Positions 34,870 to 44,080 of a stretch of DNA of 64,000 nucleotides are shown here, piece by piece. This DNA comes from Candidatus Thermofonsia Clade 1 bacterium (GTDB taxonomy: Bacteria > Chloroflexota > Anaerolineae > Aggregatilineales > UBA2796), in contig PGTK01000007.1 in assembly GCA_002794705.1 (NCBI GenBank), positions 16,250 to 80,249 on the forward strand. The letters are read 5' to 3'. Within the stretch, counting starts at the first letter, position 1. Every line of letters starts with the position of its first letter. The notes below the pieces were generated by a model. The model was not told where the DNA came from and did not search any database. It saw only the letters and a list, made by a program, of their open reading frames with translations. A program made the position numbers and the translations under genes.

Positions 34870-36093
34870 CTAGTTTATGACTGTACGATTCCAGATGGTG
34901 AGAATTTGCTTGAGCGTGTTGCCATCAGGCTGCACAAGCGTCTGTCCGATGTTCGGACCGACGCCCATCGCACGAATTTTCGGATCGTTGAAGGGCGAAC
35001 CTTCCGCAAAAATCGGCACAAGCGGATCGGCAGGGCGATAGCCTGAGACGCACGATAGCTCTTGTATCTCACGGCTGAGCAGGAAGTCTTGAAAGAGCTT
35101 GGCAGCCTCGCGTTGCTGTGGCGTCACACCTGGGTGATCGATCAGGCACAGCGGATGATCAGAGTAGATGTTGTACTTGGGATAGTAGACGCGCAAGCCC
35201 TGTCCCTGCCGCGACACGGCGATCTGAGCGAATTCAATGGCGAGCGCCTCGTGCAGGATGACCATATCGTAAGAAGCAGGTCCCTCGTTGATGAATTTGC
35301 GCATCAACGTGCCAGAGCTGGCGCCGGACGCCTGCGAGACCGCTAACGCCACGCGCCGCACATATTCGGCGTAATCGGGATTGATCAGCTCAGCAACTGT
35401 GGCTGCGCTTGTGCGATCCAGATACTCGTGGGTTAGCGCCATCAGGAACATGAATCCGCCGTTGGACTTGTTCGGATCGGTATAGCCGATCTTGAGCAAG
35501 CCCCAGTTCGGATCGCCGCCCAGTTCGCTCCAGCGCCCGCCTTTCTCAGCGCTGAGAGCATCTTCAAGGTTATCGAAGGTGATGCCGCCTCGATCCTTAT
35601 AGTACGCCTCCAGCACTTTGGCACGATCTTCCCAGATGATGAATGCCAGCGGCGAAAGGACAAGGTCTTTGCAGTCCACAGCGAGGTCGCGCCCGTAGTC
35701 GGTGTTCAGCAAAGCCACTTGAAGACGTCCGCCCGGCGTCCATAAAGTTGGAATCGGCTTGCCGCGCATGTAGGTGTTGCTATCATCGCGGATTGTGCTC
35801 AGCTCGCGGTAGGCGTCCATTGAGCCTTGCCCAACTAGCTCGACCTTGATGTTAGGATGCTGAGCTTCAAAGCGTGCCGCTGCTTCTTTGAGCCAGATTT
35901 CTTTTTCAGTGCCGTAGTTGACAATGATGGTAGTTGTATTGGCGAGCAGGACGTTGCGCGCTACGGCTGTAGCGGTCAGGTTGCGCTGTGCTTGCACCTC
36001 AGGCGAGACGGGCTGATTATTCAGGGCAATGATCGCCACAATCACTATCGAGATGCCCAAAATTGCCAGAAAGATAATCCGTGAACGAGGCAT
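34870..36093 (-). CDS. Membrane-anchored substrate-binding-like protein (copy 1)
   Basis: 407 aa. One N-terminal hydrophobic helix (IIFLAILGISIVIVAIIAL) and no lipobox, so it is probably a membrane-anchored extracytoplasmic protein. The rest is a type 2 periplasmic-binding-like fold: NYGTEKEIWLKEAAARFEAQ is the first strand-helix, and LSPLAFIIWEDRAKVLEA and NPDYAEYVRRVALAVS fill later elements. It is paralogous to the SBP part of the VWA protein. There is no permease or ATPase next to it. The operon is copy 2 (broken), copy 1, SBP-VWA, PPC, with gaps of 68, 15 and 23 nt. Ligand unknown. Confidence 0.82.
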   Translation of the reverse strand: MPRSRIIFLAILGISIVIVAIIALNNQPVSPEVQAQRNLTATAVARNVLLANTTTIIVNYGTEKEIWLKEAAARFEAQHPNIKVELVGQGSMDAYRELSTIRDDSNTYMRGKPIPTLWTPGGRLQVALLNTDYGRDLAVDCKDLVLSPLAFIIWEDRAKVLEAYYKDRGGITFDNLEDALSAEKGGRWSELGGDPNWGLLKIGYTDPNKSNGGFMFLMALTHEYLDRTSAATVAELINPDYAEYVRRVALAVSQASGASSGTLMRKFINEGPASYDMVILHEALAIEFAQIAVSRQGQGLRVYYPKYNIYSDHPLCLIDHPGVTPQQREAAKLFQDFLLSREIQELSCVSGYRPADPLVPIFAEGSPFNDPKIRAMGVGPNIGQTLVQPDGNTLKQILTIWNRTVIN

Positions 36094-36161
36094 GAGAGAT
36101 TTCCTCTTCTATGAGACGCCCTTGAGTCCAATTACGCAACTCATGCGCTCATAGTTCCTGC

Positions 36162-37382
36162 CTATTGGATCGCACGATTCCAGATCGTGAGCAATTGCTT
36201 GAGCGTATTGCCGTCGGGCTGCACCAGAGTCTGCCCGATTTGGTTGCTGACGCCCATAGCGCGGATGGCAGGATCGTTAAAGGGCGAGCCTTCCACAAAG
36301 ATCGGCACGCTGGTATCAGAGGGACGGTAGCCGTATACACGCGCCAGCTCTTGCATCTCACGGCTGAGCAAGAAGTCCTGATAGAGTTTTGCTGCCTCGC
36401 GCTGTTGCGGCGTGAAAGACGGATGATCGATCAGGCACATCGGATGCTCAGAGTACAGGTTGTACTTCGGATAGATCACGCGCAGCGGCACGCCATGCCG
36501 ATCAAGAGCAATTTGCGCGTTTTCAATCGCCAGCGCCTCATGTAAGATGACCAGATCGTAGGTGGCAGGGCCTTGCCGCATCATTGTATCCATCAAAATG
36601 CCTGAGCTGTTGATCGGGGCGATAGAGATCGCACGGGCAATGCGCCGTGCGTACTCTGTGAACTTCGGATCGGAGAGCTCGGCGACGGTTGCAGCAGCTG
36701 TGCGATCAAGGTAGGCGTGGGTCAGCGCCATTAGGAACATAAAGCCGCCGTTGGATTCATTCGGATTAGTATAGCCGACCTTCAGCAAGCCCCAGTTCGG
36801 ATCGCCGCCGAATTCGCTCCAGCGTCTGTTTTTTGGCTCACCGAGCGCATCTTCGAGGTTATCAAACGTGATACCGCCGCGATCTTTGTAGAACGCCTCG
36901 AAAGCATCGGCGCGATCTTTCCACATGATGAACGCAAGAGGCGAAAGCACGAGGTCTTTGCACTGTGTGGCGAACTCGCGCCCCTGATCGGCGTTCAGCA
37001 TGGCGACCTGTATGCGCCCGCCCGGACTTCACAAAATCGGCAAGGGGCGGTTGCGCCAATAGGTCGTGCTGGCATCTGTGACACTGCTCAGGGCGCGGTA
37101 TGCCTCCATTGAGCCTTCACCAATCAGCTCAACATCAATGTTGGGATGCTGCATCTCAAAGCGCTGGGTGGCGTCTTCCAGCCAGCGGCGTTTCTCCGTG
37201 CCATAGCTAACCACGATCTTCACAGTGTTCGCCAAGAGCGCGTTGCGCGCCTCAGCAGTGGCTGTGGCGTTGCGCTGCGCCTGCACCTCAGGCGAGACGG
37301 GCTGATTGTTCAAGGCGATAATCGCTACAATGGCTACTGAGACGCCTAAAATTGCCAAAAACAGGATGCGCGAACGCGGCAT
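36162..37382 (-). pseudogene. Substrate-binding-like protein (copy 2), interrupted by TGA
   Basis: Paralogue of the gene at 34870-36093. The first 117 codons read through MPRSRILFLAILGVSVAIV and end at TGA (37029-37031) where copy 1 has TGG (Trp) in LWTPGG; the same frame then continues as SPGGRIQVAMLNADQG to 36162 without other damage. A single base change would restore it. If real, the downstream part could only be made by internal starting (ATG 37001), without a signal. A strong promoter precedes the gene. Alternatives are a sequencing error or a read-through site; TGA is otherwise used as an ordinary stop by many genes here. Confidence 0.8.
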
Positions 37383-37444
37383 ATGTGCTCCTCACGCTCA
37401 AGACGCCCTAAGAAGGCGGCTGCTTGTTCTTCTAGCCACAATTG

Positions 37445-37473
37445 ATGATATGCCATGCGTTAGAGATTATCAA
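37445..37473 (-). promoter_or_regulatory. Promoter of the substrate-binding operon
   Basis: On the minus strand TTGATA (37473-37468), 17-nt spacer and TATCAT (37450-37445), about 63 nt before the ATG at 37382. Confidence 0.7.
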
Positions 37474-37506
37474 GCACACAGATTTAACATTTAACACGCT
37501 CTTGGC

Positions 37507-37534
37507 TTGCATAGGCGCTCAGCACCAGTAGAAT
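37507..37534 (+). promoter_or_regulatory. Promoter of the gene at 37592
   Basis: TTGCAT (37507-37512), 16-nt spacer and TAGAAT (37529-37534), 57 nt before the ATG at 37592. Together with the minus-strand promoter at 37445-37473 it makes a divergent control region. Confidence 0.6.
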
Positions 37535-37591
37535 TGTAGCCATTCGCATGGTAGGCATCATTACCTGAATCGCTGCTGGAGCAATAATCTC

Positions 37592-38224
37592 ATGTCATTC
37601 TTTCTCTCGCTCGCCAAAGGTGATTTTGAGGCGCGCAACATGCTCAAAGAGGCGGTCATTGCGCGCTACGCCACCCGTCCCCTGCCCTTAGAGGCAGCCG
37701 TCCTGACCTTGCAGCGGCGTGAGCGTGCCTTGCTGGGCTTGCCGCTCACAGTCACGGTCCGAGCTGCCTACGCTGAGCCTGATCGCTGGCTGTGGCAGGA
37801 GACGCGCCGACTCTTCGGCATTCAACTGGGCAACCGCAGTGAGAGTCCCGCTGAACAGACCGATCCATTCCTGCGCGAGAGCCTATTGCGCCAACAGTGG
37901 GCGTTTCGGGCGCTTTTGCTCACGCCGCTCACCCGTGAGGGCGTCTCGGTGCGTGCGGTCGCTGAGCGCGCCTTCCAAGCTGTCCATGAGGCACAGCCAG
38001 AGGCGATTGCCACGCTCTATCTCAAGCCTGATTACACGCTGGCCGCTGTTGAAGTGGAGCGCTACCGTCCCAGCGATAAGCGCCGTTTGCCCTATATGTT
38101 GCGCCCAGAAGGCGGCTACCAATCCCTAGACGGCGTCAATTTGCCCGTTCAAATCTCTGAGCAGTGGGGCAGCGAACCGAGCCGTTTGTACAGGGTCACT
38201 GCCATTCAGCTTTTTTACCCCTAA
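37592..38224 (+). CDS. Protein of unknown function
   Basis: 210 aa, not recognised. It starts MSFFLSLAKGDFEARNMLKEAVIARY; the middle has an Arg-rich segment (WLWQETRRLFGIQLGNRSES) and a helical stretch with VRAVAERAFQAVHEAQ; the end is beta-rich (YTLAAVEVERYRPSDKR, then a final RVTAIQLFYP). There is no signal peptide and no membrane segment, so it is cytosolic. Its codon use looks like its neighbours. Its last codons run straight into the hairpin repeat at 38218. A single-gene unit with its own promoter. Confidence 0.65.
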   Translation: MSFFLSLAKGDFEARNMLKEAVIARYATRPLPLEAAVLTLQRRERALLGLPLTVTVRAAYAEPDRWLWQETRRLFGIQLGNRSESPAEQTDPFLRESLLRQQWAFRALLLTPLTREGVSVRAVAERAFQAVHEAQPEAIATLYLKPDYTLAAVEVERYRPSDKRRLPYMLRPEGGYQSLDGVNLPVQISEQWGSEPSRLYRVTAIQLFYP

Positions 38225-38335
38225 CCCCTACTCTTCTCCCGTACACGGGGGAAGGGCGTAGGGATGGGGGTCGCGTACACGGGGAAAGGGCGCAGGGATG
38301 GGGAGTGCGTACACAGGGGAAGGGCGCAGGGAGTA
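38218..38335. repeat. GC-rich hairpin repeat, copy B, with 34-nt tandem units
   Basis: A lead CCCCTAACCCCTACTC-like segment and CTTCTCCC/GGGGGAAG arms, then three 34-nt units beginning CGTACAC: 38240-38273, 38274-38307, and a third from 38308 that is degenerate after about 25 nt. Related to the element at 18325-18381. It sits at the 3' end of the 210-aa gene. The following 190 nt to 38525 hold no gene that I can support. Confidence 0.85.
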
Positions 38336-38525
38336 TATAATCAGAGAGTATCTGGAGTGTCATCATCACGACGCATTGCTCTGTGTAGCTTAAGGCTTCC
38401 TTTCATCATGATTCTCGATTTATACACTCCCCAATAGAGCGCCTTTTTGCGCGTAACGATATTTCAGAGTTAGACTTGAAAAATCTGGGATCAATAAAAC
38501 GCGCACAGAGTTGGGTTGTTAGCTT

Positions 38526-39497
38526 ATGACTGAGTCAGTTCCCGTTGCGCCGACTCGCGTTGCCGCCGTGCGCTTTCAGCGCGTGGGCAAGCTGTATCAT
38601 TTCGATTGTTCGGCGCTGCCGGACTTGATGGTGGGCGATCATGTGATTGTGGAGACGGTGCGCGGCGAGCAGATGGGCGAGATCGCCGCGCTTTATCCGC
38701 CGGAGGAAGGGCGCACCGATTATAAGCCGATTTTGCGCCTTGCCACCGCACGCGACCTCTTGCTCAAACAGATGTGGGAGGCAAAACAGCTGGAGGCGCT
38801 GATCGAATGCCGTGAGATCGCTGCGCAGCTGGGCGGCTATGAGCAGTGCAAGTTCCTTGCCGCGCAGTATAGCTACAATGGCGAGATTTTGACCATCCTC
38901 TACGCCACTGAGGATAACAAGCTGAACGTCAATCGGCTCAAAAACGCGCTCAGCGCGCATTTTCCCTCGCGTGTAGACCTACGGCAAGTCGGTCCGCGCG
39001 ATGTGGCAAAGCTGATCGGCGGCATGGGCGCCTGCGGCATTCCGCGCTGCTGCTCCACCTTCCTGACCGAATTCAGCCCGATCTCGATCAAGATGGCAAA
39101 AGTGCAGGGGATTTCGCTCAATCCGTCTGAGATCACAGGCATGTGTGGCAGGTTGCGCTGTTGCCTCGTCTACGAGTACGAACAGTACGTTGAGGCGCGG
39201 CAAGCCTTGCCCAAGCGCAACAAGCGCGTGCGCACGCCACACGGCGAGGGCAAAGTGCTGGACGTGCATCCCTTGCAAGATGCTGTCACGGTGCTGATCG
39301 GCGAGGCGCGCTACATCGTCAAGCGCGAAGACCTCGTGCCGCTAGATGAGCTGGAGGCGCTGCAGAAGAAGGCGCAAGGCGGCTGCACGCGCCACGAGAG
39401 CGGCGGCTGTACTTGCGGCGCCAAGCGCGCTCAGCCTGCCCCAACCGACGACTCAGAAGAAGATGATGACTTTGAAGACTCCGATAGCTGGGAGTGA
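38526..39497 (+). CDS. ricT: PSP1/RicT (YaaT) family protein
   Basis: 323 aa. A PSP1 domain (residues about 10-95, VGDHVIVETVRGEQMGEI) and the two Cys clusters ACGIPRCCSTF and MCGRLRCCLVYEYE are diagnostic of RicT, which with RicA and RicF forms a complex holding Fe-S clusters that promotes RNase Y-dependent mRNA maturation in Bacillus subtilis. All cluster cysteines appear present. The C-terminus is acidic and adds more Cys (GGCTRHESGGCTCGAK). No ricA/ricF gene is next to it. A PIG-L deacetylase gene follows 6 nt later. Confidence 0.9.
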   Translation: MTESVPVAPTRVAAVRFQRVGKLYHFDCSALPDLMVGDHVIVETVRGEQMGEIAALYPPEEGRTDYKPILRLATARDLLLKQMWEAKQLEALIECREIAAQLGGYEQCKFLAAQYSYNGEILTILYATEDNKLNVNRLKNALSAHFPSRVDLRQVGPRDVAKLIGGMGACGIPRCCSTFLTEFSPISIKMAKVQGISLNPSEITGMCGRLRCCLVYEYEQYVEARQALPKRNKRVRTPHGEGKVLDVHPLQDAVTVLIGEARYIVKREDLVPLDELEALQKKAQGGCTRHESGGCTCGAKRAQPAPTDDSEEDDDFEDSDSWE

Positions 39498-39503
39498 GAC
39501 CCG

Positions 39504-40220
39504 ATGACTGAGAACAGCGCGCCGCTGCAGCGCGTCATGGCGATTTACGCCCATCCGGATGATCCTGAGTTTTTCAGCGGCGGATTGTTGGCGAAGTGGT
39601 CAGCGGCGGGCAAACAGATCGTCTACGTGCTGGCGACTAGCGGCGATAAAGGCAGTGACGATCCCGAAATGACCTCAGAGCGCCTGATCGCTATCCGCGA
39701 GGCAGAGCAGCGCGCTGCTGCCGCCTGCTTTGGCGTGGAGCAAGTTATCTTTCTGCGCTACCCCGATGGTGAGCTGGAGCATACCTTGCGCCTTCGCCGC
39801 GACCTCACGCGCTTGATCCGCCAATGGCGCCCTGAGATCGTGATCACGAACGATCCGCACACGGTCTGGACGCGCACAGGCGGCATCAATCATCCCGATC
39901 ATCGCGCCATTGGCGAGGCGACGCTCGCCGCGATCTATCCATCAGCCCGCGACCGCCTGACCTTCATTGAGCTGTGGCGCGATGAGGGACTAGAGCCGCA
40001 CAAGGTGCGCCAGGTCTATCTTGCTGGCACGCTTGACCCGAATCGCAAAGTGGACATCACGCCCTACCTTGAGCGCAAGATCGAGGCGATCAGTCAGCAT
40101 CGCAGCCAAGTGAAGGATATTGAGGCGCTGACCAAACGGCTGCGCGAGAGCAGCGACGCCGATTTTGACGGCGATTCGCCGCTCTACACGGAGAGCTATC
40201 GCGTCTTGACGTTGCGCTAA
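39504..40220 (+). CDS. PIG-L family N-acetyl deacetylase
   Basis: 238 aa. AIYAHPDDPEFFSGG gives the metal-binding HPDD motif, with the third ligand in INHPDHRAIG. PIG-L/LmbE enzymes deacetylate N-acetylglucosamine-type groups, including in mycothiol, bacillithiol and GPI biosynthesis. The length is normal. No thiol-ligase gene (mshC/bshC) is nearby, so the substrate is open. Located 6 nt after ricT, likely cotranscribed; its 3' end overlaps convergent cimA by 4 nt. Confidence 0.92.
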   Translation: MTENSAPLQRVMAIYAHPDDPEFFSGGLLAKWSAAGKQIVYVLATSGDKGSDDPEMTSERLIAIREAEQRAAAACFGVEQVIFLRYPDGELEHTLRLRRDLTRLIRQWRPEIVITNDPHTVWTRTGGINHPDHRAIGEATLAAIYPSARDRLTFIELWRDEGLEPHKVRQVYLAGTLDPNRKVDITPYLERKIEAISQHRSQVKDIEALTKRLRESSDADFDGDSPLYTESYRVLTLR

Positions 40221-41797
40221 GCGCGCTTCGCCATAGTCAGACCGTATTCAACGCTATCTGCCAGCGCCCGCCATGACGCCTCAATGATGTTCGTACCAGC
40301 ACCGACGGTGCTCCAGCGCTCAGTCGCGCTTTGTGTCTCGATCATGACCCGCGTGAAGGCAGCTGAGCCGTTGTGTCCGTCTAGGATGCGCACTTTGTAG
40401 TCGGCGAGCGTGAACTCTGCCAGTTGCGGATAGAGCGGCGTGAGCGCCTTGCGCAGGGCGATGTCAAGCGCATTGACTGGACCGTTGCCTTCAGCGGCGG
40501 TATGCACAACCGTATCGCCGACTGCCAGCTTGACGGTCGCCTCTGCCAACATGCCGCGCCCGCGCCGATTCTCCACTACGACGAAAAAGTCAATCAGCTC
40601 AAAGGGCGGCTTGTAATCGGGCTGAGCGCGCTTGAGCATCAGCGCGACCGAGCTCTCTGCGCCCTCGAAAGCATAGCCGAGATGCTCAAGGCGCTTGATC
40701 TCCTCCAAGACTTGGCGCGCCGCCTCACTTGAGACATCCATGCCGAATTCTTCCGCCTTGCTCAGCACATTGCCGCGCCCGCTCAGGTCGCTGATCAGCA
40801 CGCGCATCTCATTGCCGACCAAGGCAGGATCAATGTGCTGATAGCTCTGTGCCGTGCGGCGCATGGCTGCCACATGAATGCCGCCCTTGTGGGCAAAGGC
40901 GCTACGTCCCACATATGCCAAGTGATTATCGGGCGGTAAATTGGCGATCTCAGCGACTGTGCGCGCCACGTGCGTCAACGTCCTGAGCGTCTCGGGGTTG
41001 GGCAGGCACGGCACATTCATCTTGAGCATCAGATCGGGGATGACGCTGCACAGATTGGCATTGCCGCAGCGCTCGCCATAGCCGTTGACCGTGCCTTGTA
41101 CCATTGCAGCGCCTTGCCGCACAGCCGCAAGCGAGTTTGCCACACCCAGTTCGCCGTCGTTATGCGTGTGAATGGCGAGTTTGACGTGCGGCGGCAAGGC
41201 TTGGCGCACCTCGCAGACAATCTGCTCCACTTCCCAGTAGAGCGTGCCGCCGTTCGTATCGCAGAGCGTGAGCCAATCGGCGCCGGCGGCGTGCGCCGCT
41301 TTGAGCGTTTCAAGGGCGTATTCGCTATCCGCTTTGTAGCCATCGAAGAAATGTTCAGCGTCGTAAATGACTTCTTTGCCCAGCGCCTTCAAATAGCGGA
41401 TTGAGTCGGCGATTAGACGGCAATTTTCCTCAGGCGTGGTGCGCAGCACCTCATAGACGTGCAGCAGCCACGTCTTGCCCACAAGCGTGACCACAGGCGT
41501 CTGCGCCTGCACCAACATCTGGATGTTCTCATCATCCTCAGGCGCGCTGCCGACTCGGCACGTTGAGCCGAAGGCGGCGAGTTTAGCGTTTTTGAGCGGC
41601 AGGTGGCGCGCCGCCTCAAAGTACGCTGCATCTTTCGGATTGGAGCCGGGCCAGCCGCCTTCGATGTACGCCACGCCCAGATCGTCCAGAATCTTGGTGA
41701 TGCGAATCTTATCTTGCACGCTCAGCGAGATGCCCTCGCGCTGTGTGCCGTCACGCAGCGTGGTATCGTAGATGTAGACGTAGGGCGGATAAGTCAT
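40217..41797 (-). CDS. cimA: Citramalate synthase
   Basis: 526 aa. The N-terminus YDTTLRDGTQREGISLSV is the metal- and substrate-binding start of the DRE-TIM (LeuA-like) family, and GGWPGSNPKDAAYF in place of the LeuA-type EAGFPAAS marks the CimA branch. A C-terminal regulatory part (from about residue 395, PPFELIDFFVVVEN) is present. It condenses pyruvate and acetyl-CoA to citramalate, giving 2-ketobutyrate for isoleucine without threonine. Last gene of the BCAA operon, 40 nt after the Uma2 gene. Its presence implies the threonine-independent isoleucine route. Confidence 0.9.
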   Translation of the reverse strand: MTYPPYVYIYDTTLRDGTQREGISLSVQDKIRITKILDDLGVAYIEGGWPGSNPKDAAYFEAARHLPLKNAKLAAFGSTCRVGSAPEDDENIQMLVQAQTPVVTLVGKTWLLHVYEVLRTTPEENCRLIADSIRYLKALGKEVIYDAEHFFDGYKADSEYALETLKAAHAAGADWLTLCDTNGGTLYWEVEQIVCEVRQALPPHVKLAIHTHNDGELGVANSLAAVRQGAAMVQGTVNGYGERCGNANLCSVIPDLMLKMNVPCLPNPETLRTLTHVARTVAEIANLPPDNHLAYVGRSAFAHKGGIHVAAMRRTAQSYQHIDPALVGNEMRVLISDLSGRGNVLSKAEEFGMDVSSEAARQVLEEIKRLEHLGYAFEGAESSVALMLKRAQPDYKPPFELIDFFVVVENRRGRGMLAEATVKLAVGDTVVHTAAEGNGPVNALDIALRKALTPLYPQLAEFTLADYKVRILDGHNGSAAFTRVMIETQSATERWSTVGAGTNIIEASWRALADSVEYGLTMAKRA

Positions 41798-41837
41798 GGT
41801 TGAGCCTTTCTAGCGAACAGGGAGATAAAACACTTGC

Positions 41838-42401
41838 TCATTCCGTCAAGTCGGCGAAGAGCGCCCGCAGCGGCAAGCGGAAATTCGGCAGAACGTCGCC
41901 GCCTTCCAGCACGGCGTCATCTTCCAGACTCCGCGCATGGTCAAGATAGTAGCAATCTATCAGGCACAGCTCAGGGTAGATGACCCAGACCATCTGTGCG
42001 CCATGTCTCAAGTAGTCGTGGATGCTACGGCGCATTTCTAGCGCGCTATCGTTCGGCGAGACGATCTCGACTGCCAAATCAGGCGCGAGCGGCAGGAAGC
42101 GCTCTGGGATCGGCTTGGGCATACGCGCCTTGCTGATGAACGCTGCATCCGGAATGCGCACCACATCAGGATTCCGCGCCAAGATGAAGGCGCCGCTGGC
42201 GCCTGTCACATAGCCTAGATCGTGTTGTCGCACAAAACTGCTCAAATGATACGCAATGCTTGCCTCAAGCACGCCGTGCAAGCCGCCTGTGCCGCCCACC
42301 ATCTCGATCAGCGCTCCTTCCACCAGCTCATAGCGGACGCCTTCGACCTGCGGCAACGCCCGCAGCTCTTCAGCCGTCATCAGCTTGACTTGGACGCTCA
42401 T
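41838..42401 (-). CDS. Uma2 family (DUF820) putative endonuclease
   Basis: 187 aa. MTAEELRALPQVEGVRYELV is the usual opening of Uma2 proteins, and PDLAVEIVSPND with MVWVIYPELCLIDCYY holds the PD-(D/E)xK-like core (Asp in PDLAVE, Glu in VEI). Uma2 proteins are abundant in cyanobacteria and Chloroflexota and are suspected nucleases of unknown role; none is firmly characterised. It sits inside the BCAA operon between leuA (52 nt) and cimA (40 nt). No partner nuclease inhibitor was recognised. Confidence 0.85.
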   Translation of the reverse strand: MSVQVKLMTAEELRALPQVEGVRYELVEGALIEMVGGTGGLHGVLEASIAYHLSSFVRQHDLGYVTGASGAFILARNPDVVRIPDAAFISKARMPKPIPERFLPLAPDLAVEIVSPNDSALEMRRSIHDYLRHGAQMVWVIYPELCLIDCYYLDHARSLEDDAVLEGGDVLPNFRLPLRALFADLTE

Positions 42402-42453
42402 GCTCGCCTCCTTTGCAGCGCGCCACTACGACGCGCTGCGCCTAGCCGATCGC

Positions 42454-44064
42454 TCAATCGCCCGTCATGCGGATGGTGGCGCGCTCGCCTTCGGGCGTCT
42501 CGCCGGCGCCGCCCGTCGCCACCAACATGCGGTTGAGCGCCGCCAAATACGCCTTCGCTGATGCTACGATGATATCGGGGTCAGCGCCGTGACCGCCGAA
42601 GGTCTGATATTCGCCGTCAAGCGTGCAAATGCGCACGGTCACTTCGCCCATGGCGTCTATGCCCTCGGTGATAGCGCGCACAGCGAACTCCAGCAGCTTG
42701 TTCGGCGCCTTGACGATCTTGTTGATGGCAGTGTAGGTCGCATCCACTGGACCTGTGCCAATGCCCGCCTCGATATATTCGTTGCTGTCTGGACCCTCTA
42801 GCTTGACGGTCGCTGTGGGCATCCCGACTTGCCCACAGGTCACTTGGAGCGCCTTCAGCTTGAAAACTTCCTTCGGACCCTCCAGCTGATGCGCCATGAG
42901 CGCCTGCAAGTCAGCATCCGTGATGTGCTTCTTGCGATCTGCCACATCTTTGAAGCGCTTGAACGCCTCTTGCAGCTCTTCATCGCTCAGCTCATAGCCC
43001 AGTTGACGCAGACGCACCTTGAAAGCGTGCCGACCGCTGTGCTTGCCCAGCACCAAGCGGCTCTCCGAGACGCCCACTGACTCCGGGCGCATGATCTCAT
43101 AGGTCTCATGGTGCTTGAGCTGACCATCCTGATGGATGCCTGCCTCATGAGCAAAAGCATTCGCGCCGACAATCGCCTTGTTCGGCTGCACGACCATGCC
43201 CGTATAATTCGAGACCAAACGGCTAATGCGCGCCAAATGCGTCGTCTGAATGCGCGTCCAGAGCTTGTAATAGTTGCGGCGCGTGTTCAGCGCCATGACC
43301 ACTTCCTCAAGGGCAGTGTTGCCGGCGCGCTCACCAATGCCGTTGATGGTCACCTCAGCTTGGCGTGCGCCCGCGTGCAGACCCGCTAAGGTATTCGCCG
43401 TTGCCATGCCCAGATCGTCATGGCAATGGACTGACCAGATCACGCTCTTGCCGCCGGGCGTATGCTCGATCAGGTAGGCGATCATCGCGCCGTACTCAGC
43501 GGGCGTCATGTAGCCGACCGTATCCGGGATGTTGAGCGTGGTAGCGCCTTCCTCAATGGCGGCAGCGCACATTTGCGCCACGAAGTCCCAATCGCTGCGC
43601 CCGGCGTCCATTGTGCTGAACTCCACATCGGCGCACAGGCTGCGCGCAAGGCGCACCATCTGACGCGCTCGCTCAAGCGCCTGCTCACGGGTCAGGTTGA
43701 ACTGATACTTCAAGTGGATATCCGATGATGAAATGAACGTATGAATGCGCGGCTTGGCAGCGTATTGCACAGCTTCCCAGCATTTTTCGATATCGCTCGG
43801 CACACAGCGCGCCAAACCACAGATGATCGGACCGTCAGGCGTGCCGATCTCCTGCGCAATGCGCCTGACCGCCGCAAGATCATCGGGCGAAGCAGCCGGA
43901 AAGCCCGCCTCGATGATATCCACGCCAAGCATGGCGAGATGATGGGCGATCTCAAGTTTCTCAGCGCTGTTAAGCGAGGCACCAGGCGATTGTTCACCAT
44001 CACGCAACGTGGTATCGAAGATCAAGACGCGATTCTCAGGACGGCGCTCTACATCGGTCTCCAT
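42454..44064 (-). CDS. leuA: 2-isopropylmalate synthase
   Basis: 536 aa from ATG 44064, with AAAGGAG 8 nt upstream; an upstream ATG at 44130 would overlap fic and lacks a site. [20 protein letters not shown] and [15 protein letters not shown] are the LeuA signatures. A C-terminal allosteric domain is present (from about residue 410), so leucine feedback inhibition is expected. It catalyses the first leucine-specific step. Fourth amino-acid gene in the operon, 16 nt after fic. Confidence 0.95.
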   Translation of the reverse strand: METDVERRPENRVLIFDTTLRDGEQSPGASLNSAEKLEIAHHLAMLGVDIIEAGFPAASPDDLAAVRRIAQEIGTPDGPIICGLARCVPSDIEKCWEAVQYAAKPRIHTFISSSDIHLKYQFNLTREQALERARQMVRLARSLCADVEFSTMDAGRSDWDFVAQMCAAAIEEGATTLNIPDTVGYMTPAEYGAMIAYLIEHTPGGKSVIWSVHCHDDLGMATANTLAGLHAGARQAEVTINGIGERAGNTALEEVVMALNTRRNYYKLWTRIQTTHLARISRLVSNYTGMVVQPNKAIVGANAFAHEAGIHQDGQLKHHETYEIMRPESVGVSESRLVLGKHSGRHAFKVRLRQLGYELSDEELQEAFKRFKDVADRKKHITDADLQALMAHQLEGPKEVFKLKALQVTCGQVGMPTATVKLEGPDSNEYIEAGIGTGPVDATYTAINKIVKAPNKLLEFAVRAITEGIDAMGEVTVRICTLDGEYQTFGGHGADPDIIVASAKAYLAALNRMLVATGGAGETPEGERATIRMTGD

Positions 44065-44080
44065 CAGCAGGTCTCCTTTC

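Noticed and set aside
37029..37382. Reading TGA as Trp (recoding) to keep the second SBP copy intact.
   Set aside because: Many genes here end in TGA, for example trpB and leuA neighbours, so TGA is a normal stop. The TAG and TAA lesions elsewhere also speak against a recoding rule.
38218..38335. A CRISPR array, because of the 34-nt units.
   Set aside because: The units are contiguous with no unique spacers of regular length, and no cas genes are near.
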